A DNA stretch of 17,645 bases. Origin: an uncultured Bacteroidota bacterium. Lineage in GTDB: Bacteria; Bacteroidota; Bacteroidia; Bacteroidales; SZUA-534. The DNA lies in NCBI GenBank assembly GCA_937899145.1, contig CALBPW010000186.1:1-17645 (forward strand), written 5' to 3'. The translations under genes and the position numbers were made by a program. The notes beneath the pieces are model-generated. The model worked only from the letters and a program-made list of their open reading frames with translations. It was not told the DNA's origin and did not search any database. This document shows positions 1-5,233 of the stretch, in pieces (within the stretch, counting starts at the first letter, position 1; each line of letters starts with the position of its first letter).

Positions 1-1
1 A

Positions 2-361
2 ACAAATATTGTGCGGCTGTATGGAAAGGGCGAATCGGAAGAAGCTGCCATTGAGGATGCGAAAATGAAAGCTGTGGCGTGTGCATTGTTCTGCGGATTT
101 CCGTCGGGTGCAAATGGGGTAACTGAAACAACACCGGCCATTATTGCCGACGAAAAAGTTGAATCAACTTACAAGAAATTTTTGGCAGAGTTTTTTAAAC
201 CGCAAGGCCAGTATCTGCAATATGTAAAGATTAGCGCAACGGCTGCTTCAAAGTCGAAAGCAAAGGTGTCGAAAACCATTTACAAAGTAGGAATTAGTTT
301 GGAGGTTGCCTATCAATCACTTAAAGACGAAATGGTTAAGCAAGGATTGGTTGCTCAATAG
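2..361 (+). CDS. 3' part of a gene of unknown function, possibly FlgT/LPP20-like (partial, 5' end outside window)
   Basis: The frame is open from base 2 and ends at TAG 359-361, so this is the C-terminal ~119 residues of a longer protein. The GTG at 11 is an in-frame codon and probably not the start. The visible sequence opens with a strand followed by G-K-G-E-S-E-E-A-A-I-E-D-A-K-x-K-A-V. That pattern (strand, 'GKG', then a helix rich in EEA..DA...A) resembles the N-terminal/LPP20-like alpha-beta modules of FlgT and related envelope proteins, which supports only a tentative fold assignment. The rest is a mixed alpha/beta stretch ending Q-G-L-V-A-Q, with no membrane segment or catalytic motif. 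The gene converges on the ATPase gene and on the ilvE relic, and two hairpins follow its stop codon. The function is not known to me. Confidence 0.7.
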   Translation, partial: TNIVRLYGKGESEEAAIEDAKMKAVACALFCGFPSGANGVTETTPAIIADEKVESTYKKFLAEFFKPQGQYLQYVKISATAASKSKAKVSKTIYKVGISLEVAYQSLKDEMVKQGLVAQ

Positions 362-380
362 TTGTCAAGGTGATGAGTAA

Positions 381-408
381 TTGGTGAATCGATTTGCCGA
401 TTCGCCAA
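381..408. repeat. 10-bp-stem hairpin just after the first gene
   Basis: TTGGTGAATC (381-390) pairs with GATTCGCCAA (399-408) through one G-T wobble, around the 8-base loop GATTTGCC. The loop and right arm are near-copies of each other in an 8-bp register. Related 8-bp units occur upstream of lepA at 15679-15710. There is no T-run directly after it, so it is not a classical terminator alone. It may help stabilise or terminate the first transcript together with the hairpin at 418-451. Confidence 0.5.
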
Positions 409-414
409 ATATCT

Positions 415-527
415 AAAAAAACGCCTCAATTCTTTCGGATTGGGGCGTTTTCATATTTGATTTTGATAAAATCAATCAATTGCCACTCTTGTTTAGTTGT
501 GTTTGTCGGGTTCGGTGCCGTATTGTA
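415..527. repeat. Direct repeat copy A of the ilvE 3' end and terminator
   Basis: This 113-bp stretch matches 1815-1927 without gaps at an offset of exactly 1,400 bp, with 107 of 113 positions identical by my count. The six differences (445, 482, 493, 494, 505, 514) are all transitions. It covers the ilvE intrinsic terminator and the last ~18 codons of ilvE, and lies on the far side of the ATPase gene from the intact ilvE. Weaker similarity continues to about 555 with one indel. It is either a duplication scar or the remaining end of an older ilvE allele. Confidence 0.9.
418..451. terminator. Intrinsic terminator, copy A (probably bidirectional)
   Basis: The stem AAAACGCCTCAAT (418-430) pairs with ATTGGGGCGTTTT (439-451) around the loop TCTTTCGG, with one wobble pair. 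In the minus direction the transcript runs into a U-tract read from A415-A421, which suits the end of the ATPase transcript. In the plus direction four Us follow, so it may also end the first gene. It duplicates the ilvE terminator at 1818-1851 and forms a better stem than that copy. Confidence 0.75.
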
Positions 528-555
528 CGGTCACGTAGTAGGTTGTAGCAGTATT
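472..555 (-). pseudogene. ilvE: Relic of the 3' end of an ilvE allele
   Basis: Read on the minus strand, this stretch encodes the ilvE C-terminal motif Q-Y-G-T-E-P-D-K-H-N. A TAA (495-493) then replaces the Trp codon of intact ilvE, and the remaining codons T-R-V-A-I-D and the original TGA (474-472) are still recognisable. Upstream, Y-N-L-L-R is preserved through synonymous changes (TTG to CTA, CTG to CTA, CGC to CGT), but a one-base insertion puts it out of frame. Beyond about 555 I can no longer align it. The synonymous changes suggest it came from a functioning, slightly diverged ilvE before decay. It carries no start and cannot encode an enzyme. Confidence 0.7.
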
Positions 556-604
556 CAGTTTGTTTGTCAAGATTGACAGTTGGTTACTTAAGAAAGTGAT
601 TTTC

Positions 605-620
605 TTGCCTTGTGTGGCAA
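605..620. repeat. Small hairpin after the ATPase stop codon
   Basis: TTGCC (605-609) pairs with GGCAA (616-620) around a six-base loop, four bases past the ATPase stop in the direction of transcription. It has no following U-tract, so it is a weak structure. The ATPase transcript more likely ends at 418-451. Confidence 0.3.
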
Positions 621-623
621 CTA

Positions 624-1694
624 TTAATCCATACAGTAGTCAATTATGTAATCGGCAAAAAATGGTAGAGAGAAGGCAACGTAGGACTGTCTGCTTTCAA
701 TTATACCGCGTTTTAGAAGCCGGTCGCGGTACATTGAGAATGATCCGGCTTTGTCTCTCATCAATTCAAGTAGTTCAGAGCGTTTGTATTCTGGTTTTCC
801 GGTCATCAGTTTTACCAAAAATCTGTCGTTTTCCGAAAGTTCTTCCCATATTTTTTCATACGAGTAGGCAAACAACTCAGTTTTCAGTTCGGGAATAAGT
901 GTGTCAGCATCATCTGACTCTTGTTTTTTAAAATACAACACACCAAATATTTGGAATGCGTAGGCATATCCTTTTGTTATTTTTGCCATTTTACGAGCTT
1001 CAGCAGTCCCAATGTGGAGATGTTTGCGGTACATTTCTGCCATTCTTACCGCATTTAGTGGCTCTGTTTTAATGGTTGAGGCCCGACGGAAAAAAGTGAG
1101 GTTTTTAACATTGCTTACTTCTAATATGTTTTCATAAAGCCCTGTACAAACCATATATACAGGAGCTTTCGCTCGTAGCCACTTTCCAAATTCTGCTGTA
1201 AATTGTATCATTTCTGGTGTTTTCGACACTTCATCAATTCCGATAAAAACCTTTTTACCCTTTTTCTGCGCATCTTGTAGCATTGATTCTATTTCAACTC
1301 CAATGTCGAAAAACGAATGCTCTTTTTCTGATGAAAATCCTATACCTCCGCCTGTCCCGAACACATTTGCGGAAACGTTGAAACTGCGTCCTATTGTTGC
1401 TTCTGTACCAAATCCTTCCTTGTTGAGCATCGCGGCCATTTGTTCAAGCATATTGCGTGATGGATTCAGATCAAAAACCAACCATCCTTTCTCTTGATTT
1501 TCTGTGCTGCGCAGATTTTCTTCGATTTTTGCCAAAATGACCGTTTTACCCGAACCGCGCACGCCTGTTATTTTGTAAACGGACTCTGATGGGTGCTCGT
1601 ACGATAAATTGTCAAGTATTTCGTCAGTCTTGTCTGTGCTGATGTATGTTAACTCAGGACTTTTACTATAAGTTGTTGTGAATGGATTTTGCAT
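624..1694 (-). CDS. Lone AAA/STAND-type ATP-binding protein with C-terminal winged-helix-like region
   Basis: The protein has 356 residues, with ATG at 1694. The N-terminal half is a P-loop ATPase: Walker A G-V-R-G-S-G-K-T at 44-51, Walker B hhhhD-E at 149-155 (D154, E155), and a sensor-like V-C-T-G at 182-185. A glycine-rich patch at 113-119 and a C-terminal helical/winged-helix-like part at about 285-345 follow. This matches the broad 'archaeal-type' ATP-binding families found in many scattered copies in Bacteroidota. Their function is mostly unknown, with proposed roles in signalling, defence or mobile-element biology. No nuclease or protease domain is fused, and there is no signal peptide or membrane segment, so it is probably cytoplasmic. 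It stands alone between two copies of the ilvE 3' end, with an AT-rich phased array upstream, which suggests acquisition as a single-gene cassette. The specific role is unknown. Confidence 0.88.
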   Translation of the reverse strand: MQNPFTTTYSKSPELTYISTDKTDEILDNLSYEHPSESVYKITGVRGSGKTVILAKIEENLRSTENQEKGWLVFDLNPSRNMLEQMAAMLNKEGFGTEATIGRSFNVSANVFGTGGGIGFSSEKEHSFFDIGVEIESMLQDAQKKGKKVFIGIDEVSKTPEMIQFTAEFGKWLRAKAPVYMVCTGLYENILEVSNVKNLTFFRRASTIKTEPLNAVRMAEMYRKHLHIGTAEARKMAKITKGYAYAFQIFGVLYFKKQESDDADTLIPELKTELFAYSYEKIWEELSENDRFLVKLMTGKPEYKRSELLELMRDKAGSFSMYRDRLLKRGIIESRQSYVAFSLPFFADYIIDYCMD

Positions 1695-1701
1695 TTTTTG
1701 T

Positions 1702-1800
1702 TTTATAACTTTTTATACTTTTCAAATGGTTTTATATATATTTATAAGTTTTTATAGATTGTTGTTTGGTTTATAAAATTTTATACAAATTTATACTTTT
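1702..1800. promoter_or_regulatory. Helically phased TTTATA array upstream of the ATPase gene
   Basis: TTTATA (TATAAA on the gene's strand) occurs eight times, starting at 1702, 1712, 1731, 1741, 1751, 1770, 1780 and 1790. Spacings are 10, 19, 10, 10, 19, 10 and 10, so every copy falls on the same face of the helix, with one slot skipped twice. The positions also repeat with a 39-bp super-period (1702-1740, 1741-1779, then partial from 1780; the first two units match at about 26 of 39 positions). The array fills the space between the ATPase start at 1694 and the ilvE terminator. A -7-like TAAATTTG lies inside it on the minus strand (1793-1786). It could be a cooperative operator, a bent-DNA promoter, or a site recognised by the cassette's own protein. 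Confidence 0.75.
1786..1793 (-). promoter_or_regulatory. Possible -7 element for the ATPase gene
   Basis: The minus strand reads TAAATTTG, matching TAnnTTTG. It would give a leader of roughly 85 bases containing most of the TTTATA array. The region is so AT-rich that a chance match is quite possible. Confidence 0.3.
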
Positions 1801-1814
1801 GTTGATATTTTCAC

Positions 1815-1927
1815 AAAAAAACGCCTCAATTCTTTCGGATTGGGACGTTTTCATATTTGATTTTGATAAAATCAATCAATTACCACTCTTGTCCAGTTGT
1901 GTTTATCGGGTTCAGTGCCGTATTGTA
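1815..1927. repeat. Direct repeat copy B: intact ilvE 3' end and terminator
   Basis: This is the partner of 415-527 and includes the real stop codon of ilvE and its terminator. The outer boundary on the terminator side (base 1815) coincides with the start of the A-tract. Immediately beyond it the two copies share nothing. Confidence 0.9.
1818..1851 (-). terminator. Intrinsic terminator of ilvE (copy B)
   Basis: A 13-bp stem (1839-1851 with 1818-1830) closes the loop CCGAAAGA on the minus strand and is followed by seven Us. It has one wobble and one C-A mismatch, so it is slightly weaker than copy A. It begins about 20 bases past the ilvE stop. Confidence 0.75.
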
Positions 1928-2894
1928 TGCCGCGCAGCAAGTTGTAAAGTTTTGTTGATATTGGGCCGGGTTTGCCATCTTTCGATATTACAAAACTCTT
2001 CTTTTGTTCAAGGTCGTCAATCTTCGATATTGGCGAAATGACAGCAGCAGTGCCGCATGCGCCAGCCTCTTCAAATGTGGCGAGTTCCTCTTCGGGTATT
2101 TGCCGGCGTTCTACTTTCATGCCAAGGTCTTCAGCCAATTGCATCAAGCTCTTGTTGGTGATTGATGGCAGAATTGATGTTGATTTTGGTGTTACGTAGG
2201 TGTTGTTTTTGATACCGAAGAAGTTAGCCGCACCGCATTCGTCCATATATTTTTTCTCTTTGGCGTCAAGATAAAATTCGCAGGCGTAGCCAAGGTCGTG
2301 AGCCATTTTGTTGGCTTGTAGGCTGGCTGCGTAGTTTCCGCCAACTTTGTAAATACCGGTTCCAAGCGGAGCAGAGCGGTCGAATTCGCGAATGATGACG
2401 TATGGGTTGCAAGCAAATCCGCCTTTGAAGTAGGGCCCTACTGGTGTTGCAAAAATCAGGAATAGATATTCTGATGCAGGGTGAACGCCTACTTGTGCGC
2501 TTATGCCTATTAGCAGTGGGCGCAGGTATAGGGTTGCGCCTGTTTCGTAAGGCGGAATGTAGCGCTCGTTGAGGCGGACAACCATATCTATCATTTCGTT
2601 GAAGCGTTCAGTTGGCAATTCGGGCATAAGAATGCCGCGGCAGGTTGATTGTAGGCGGGCTGCGTTTTCATCGGAACGGAAGACGCGCACTTTGCCGTCG
2701 GGACAGCGGTAGGCTTTCAATCCTTCAAAAGCCTCTTGTCCGTAGTGCAAGCAAGTGGCTGCCATGTGCATCGGAATTGTTTCATCGGAGCAGATTTCTA
2801 TCTCGCCCCATTTGCCGTTGCGATAGTAGCAACGAACATTGTAGTCAGTCTTTCTGTAGCCAAATCCTATATTGGCCCAATCAATACTTTCCAT
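1872..2894 (-). CDS. ilvE: Branched-chain amino acid aminotransferase (class IV PLP enzyme)
   Basis: This enzyme interconverts Leu, Ile and Val with their 2-oxo acids, using glutamate/2-oxoglutarate as partner, in the cytosol. The start is taken at ATG 2894, giving M-E-S-I-D-W-A-N and 340 residues, the usual length. A longer frame from a TTG at 2933 overlaps the promoter and is rejected. Visible fold-type IV BCAT signatures are H-Y-G-Q-E-A-F-E-G-L-K-A-Y-R (about 50-63), the pyridoxal lysine in Y-K-V-G-G-N-Y (K183), and the late G-A-C-G-T-A-A-V-I-S phosphate-binding turn. The C-terminus Q-Y-G-T-E-P-D-K-H-N-W fits the two-domain BCAT type. It has its own promoter and terminator, so it is probably monocistronic. 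Its last codons and terminator are duplicated at 415-527 beyond the ATPase gene. The copy here is intact. Confidence 0.96.
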   Translation of the reverse strand: MESIDWANIGFGYRKTDYNVRCYYRNGKWGEIEICSDETIPMHMAATCLHYGQEAFEGLKAYRCPDGKVRVFRSDENAARLQSTCRGILMPELPTERFNEMIDMVVRLNERYIPPYETGATLYLRPLLIGISAQVGVHPASEYLFLIFATPVGPYFKGGFACNPYVIIREFDRSAPLGTGIYKVGGNYAASLQANKMAHDLGYACEFYLDAKEKKYMDECGAANFFGIKNNTYVTPKSTSILPSITNKSLMQLAEDLGMKVERRQIPEEELATFEEAGACGTAAVISPISKIDDLEQKKSFVISKDGKPGPISTKLYNLLRGIQYGTEPDKHNWTRVVID

Positions 2895-2930
2895 AATTAG
2901 ATATATTATTCTTTCTGAAAAAAAATCTAT

Positions 2931-2938
2931 CAAATGTA
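2931..2938 (-). promoter_or_regulatory. -7 element of the ilvE promoter
   Basis: The minus strand reads TACATTTG, a perfect TAnnTTTG, about 37 bases upstream of ATG 2894. A TTG at 2956-2954 could be the -33 element, though its spacing of 15 is short. Confidence 0.6.
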
Positions 2939-2974
2939 GAAATTGTAATTATACAAGCAAAAAAAACTAACGCT

Positions 2975-3463
2975 TTAAAACTTCACGCATAGTCCGACAC
3001 CGTGTTGTGTTGCGCCAATGTTGAGGCTTACATCATCGTCTTTTTGCGGTATATATTGCTGACGCATAAGTCGATACGCTTCTTTTGTCTGCCGGTTGTG
3101 GTTGATAAAAATAGGTATCGATATTAATGCCATACAGCCGCCTGCTACTGCCATTGGCACGTCGGGCGACTTGTCCCAAATATGGCTAACTATTGGCGAA
3201 GCAATAACTAATGTGCCGCCAACAATGCAAAATAGTGTCCCAAAGAATTTTGATTCTTGCGCTTTTTCAAACATATCGGCGGCGGGTTCGTTTTCGCCAC
3301 AAGCGACTGTCATTTGGCTGAGTGACAGTCGGGTGCTATCGATGTAAAACCTGTTAAGTATGCGGTTGGTGTTGAGCGCAACACGGCTTGTGTCGATGCT
3401 TGTTTGTGCCGAAAGCGACAAACTGAGCATTGCGAAAATCCCGATTGTCAGTAAGCGTTTCAT
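2975..3463 (-). CDS. Small exported hypothetical protein with two membrane-like segments
   Basis: The protein has 162 residues. It opens with a clear Sec signal peptide (M-K-R-L-L, then a hydrophobic core, cleavage probably after S-A-Q at about residue 20). Two hydrophobic stretches follow at roughly 74-94 and 101-119. After a polar segment it ends G-V-G-L-C-V-K-F, and the terminal aromatic residue recalls outer-membrane or beta-strand C-termini in this phylum. I do not recognise a family with a known function. The ATG (3463-3461) overlaps the TGA of the glycosyltransferase (3462-3460) as ATGA, so it is very likely translationally coupled to it. This points to an envelope-related job. The protein is separated from ilvE by an independent ilvE promoter. 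Confidence 0.8.
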   Translation of the reverse strand: MKRLLTIGIFAMLSLSLSAQTSIDTSRVALNTNRILNRFYIDSTRLSLSQMTVACGENEPAADMFEKAQESKFFGTLFCIVGGTLVIASPIVSHIWDKSPDVPMAVAGGCMALISIPIFINHNRQTKEAYRLMRQQYIPQKDDDVSLNIGATQHGVGLCVKF

Positions 3464-4410
3464 CCTATTTCTTCTTTAATTTGATAATTGTTGCGGTCGG
3501 TTGAGTTGCGCGATATGAGTTCGCCAAGGAATCCTGTTAGGAAGAGTTGCGTGCCAAGTATCATGCAGGTTAGAGCCAAGTAGAAGTAGGGGCTGCTGGT
3601 AACAAGTGGCGCTACAATGCCGTGCGATAGAGCTATCAACTTGTATGCGCCAACTACAATGGCGGCTATAAAACCGATGAAGAATGTAAATACGCCGATG
3701 GTGCCAAACAGGTGCATTGGTTTTTTGCCGAATTTGGTCATAAATAGTATCGACATAAGGTCGAGGAAACCATTGATGAAGCGTTCGATTCCGAATTTTG
3801 TAACGCCGTATTTGCGGGCGCGGTGTTGTACAATTTTCTCGCCAATTTTGCCGAATCCGGCTTGTTTGGCCAGAACAGGAATGTAGCGGTGCATTTCGCC
3901 ATACACTTCAATTGATTTCACAACATCGTGGCGGTAGGCTTTTAGTCCGCAGTTCATGTCGTGCAGCTGTATGCCTGTTGTTTTGCGGCCAACCCAGTTG
4001 TAGAATTTGCTTGGCACGGTTTTGGTGATGGGGTCGTGGCGTTGTTTTTTCCAGCCCGATACAAGGTCGAATTTGTCGTTGACTATCATTCGGTACATGG
4101 CAGGAATTTCGTCGGGGCTGTCTTGCAAGTCGGCGTCAAGAGTGAAGACAACATCGCCTTCGGACTCGCGGAATCCACAGAAAAGAGCTGCCGATTTGCC
4201 ATAATTGCGCCGAAATCGCAATGCGCGCACTGAGCCATATTCTTCGGTCAGCTTGCGGATTTCGTCCCACGAGCCATCGGTGCTACCATCGTCAACAATT
4301 ATTATTTCGTAGGTGAAATTGTTGTCGTACATCACTTTAGCTATCCAAGCCACAAGTTCGTTTATCGATTCTTCCTCGTTGTATAAAGGTATTACTACAC
4401 TTATATTCAT
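3460..4410 (-). CDS. Family 2 glycosyltransferase, membrane-anchored, DPM1/ArnC/GtrB-like
   Basis: The protein has 316 residues. The N-terminal GT-A domain starts V-V-I-P-L-Y-N-E-E-E, with nucleotide-binding V-D-D-G-S-T-D-G at 39-46 and the metal-binding D-A-D at 92-94 (D-A-D-L-Q-D). An H-R at 174-175 and a Q-H-R-A-R-K-Y-G-x-T-K-F-G stretch near 195-207 complete the core typical of polyprenyl-phosphate hexose transferases. Two transmembrane helices at about 234-258 and 275-298 anchor it in the inner membrane. By family it should move a sugar from a nucleotide donor to undecaprenyl phosphate for envelope glycan modification. Donor and final acceptor cannot be read from sequence. It lies 10 bp downstream of the DUF4199 gene and overlaps the next gene by ATGA, making a three-gene operon. 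Confidence 0.9.
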   Translation of the reverse strand: MNISVVIPLYNEEESINELVAWIAKVMYDNNFTYEIIIVDDGSTDGSWDEIRKLTEEYGSVRALRFRRNYGKSAALFCGFRESEGDVVFTLDADLQDSPDEIPAMYRMIVNDKFDLVSGWKKQRHDPITKTVPSKFYNWVGRKTTGIQLHDMNCGLKAYRHDVVKSIEVYGEMHRYIPVLAKQAGFGKIGEKIVQHRARKYGVTKFGIERFINGFLDLMSILFMTKFGKKPMHLFGTIGVFTFFIGFIAAIVVGAYKLIALSHGIVAPLVTSSPYFYLALTCMILGTQLFLTGFLGELISRNSTDRNNYQIKEEIG

Positions 4411-4420
4411 TGCTTTATAA

Positions 4421-4948
4421 TTAACTTATTATTAATGGTTTGCGCCATTTTATACTATTTGCAAGGAGTAGGCTGAAAAGAGCGCCTCCTGCAATTTGAA
4501 ACACAAACATCACAAATGCCATTGTGCCACCCGATAGCGATTCGCTATAAAGTTGCAGCATAAGTTTTGATTGCTCAGGGCTGATATTCATTTGTTTAAA
4601 GGCGTTTTCAACTTGAATTAAAATGTCTTGCAAATCGTTGGGAGCGATGGTGTTATAGTAGAAGTAGCCAAAAACGGCTAAAACAAAGGCACTTATCACA
4701 TTTATTTTGGTGGTGTAAAGAAATGCGCGTTTGTAGGTGAATGCTTCTCTCTCAACCATTTCGCGATATTGCCGCGCCGAAGCCGAAACTAAAAAGGTGA
4801 AAATGATAATGTTTATCCAAGCTAAATTGTCGCCTGGAACATGCGAAACACCTTGAGTGTGAGCTATATAAATAACAGCGGAGAAGGCGATGCCAAGCAC
4901 TATTCCTACTTGTAAAATGTAGTTGTTGATAGAATTTTTGTCAGACAT
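4421..4948 (-). CDS. DUF4199 family integral membrane protein
   Basis: The protein has 175 residues with four predicted transmembrane helices (about 9-30, 42-61, 76-99 and 141-166) and a short charged loop, R-Q-Y-R-E-M-V-E-R-E, after the second. This arrangement, plus its place just ahead of a GT2 glycosyltransferase, fits the DUF4199 family of Bacteroidota, whose biochemical role is unknown. ATG 4948 is the first gene start after a good promoter, so it probably leads the operon DUF4199, GT2, exported protein. It may assist the glycosyltransferase in the membrane, but only gene order supports that. Confidence 0.8.
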   Translation of the reverse strand: MSDKNSINNYILQVGIVLGIAFSAVIYIAHTQGVSHVPGDNLAWINIIIFTFLVSASARQYREMVEREAFTYKRAFLYTTKINVISAFVLAVFGYFYYNTIAPNDLQDILIQVENAFKQMNISPEQSKLMLQLYSESLSGGTMAFVMFVFQIAGGALFSLLLANSIKWRKPLIIS

Positions 4949-4969
4949 TTAAATTGCTTTTAAAGATGG

Positions 4970-4977
4970 CAAATATA
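4970..4977 (-). promoter_or_regulatory. -7 element of the DUF4199/GT2 operon
   Basis: The minus strand reads TATATTTG, a perfect TAnnTTTG, 21 bases upstream of ATG 4948. I see no convincing -33 TTTG at the expected distance. Confidence 0.6.
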
Positions 4978-5150
4978 ATAAAATGTTGAGATGGTTGAGA
5001 AAGTTTGGCAAGAGGGCACGCCTCCTTGCTGAGATAGTTGTATAAACGTTTATTAAGTTGAAATCCAACAACTAAAGATTTGTTGGCATCTTGTCCGGCA
5101 GTCTGTTGCCTGAAGTCTGTTGTCTAAAAAAAACATTTTTCAGAAAACGC
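4978..5150. other. Divergent intergenic spacer with two hairpins and a short direct repeat
   Basis: This stretch lies between the divergent promoters of the DUF4199 operon and the DUF349 gene. GCAAG (5008-5012) pairs with CTTGC (5025-5029), with an inner AGG/CCT. CCAACAA (5065-5071) pairs with TTGTTGG (5080-5086) around an 8-base loop. AGTCTGTTG occurs twice, at 5100-5108 and 5114-5122, 14 bp apart. No gene, tRNA or promoter is visible here. Possible explanations are regulatory sites for the two promoters or the remains of a lost gene or small repeat element. Confidence 0.5.
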
Positions 5151-5179
5151 TTGTATTTCATTTATAAATTTTACCTTCG
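5151..5179 (+). promoter_or_regulatory. Promoter of the DUF349 gene
   Basis: A -33-like TTG at 5151-5153 is followed after 18 bases by TACCTTCG (5172-5179), a one-mismatch form of TAnnTTTG. The leader to ATG 5234 would be about 45 bases. Confidence 0.55.
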
Positions 5180-5233
5180 TATTTTGTGTTGCATTAGTAA
5201 TGCGGCAAATAGCAAATTTCAAATCTTTTTTAG

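Noticed and set aside
472..610. A real small protein ending Q-Y-G-T-E-P-D-K-H-N on the minus strand
   Set aside because: The frame is open for about 42 codons up to the ATPase stop, but it has no start codon signal of its own and its end is explained by the ilvE relic.
394..898. Plus-strand frames over the ilvE relic and the ATPase 3' end
   Set aside because: They are antisense to the relic and to the ATPase gene. The ATPase reading on the minus strand has clear motifs.
415..1927. Insertion sequence or phage carrying the ATPase
   Set aside because: No transposase, integrase, terminal inverted repeat or short target duplication was seen. Only the long direct repeat supports acquisition.
2895..2933. 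13-codon extension of ilvE from TTG 2933
   Set aside because: It begins inside the TACATTTG promoter element, and the family length fits the ATG at 2894.
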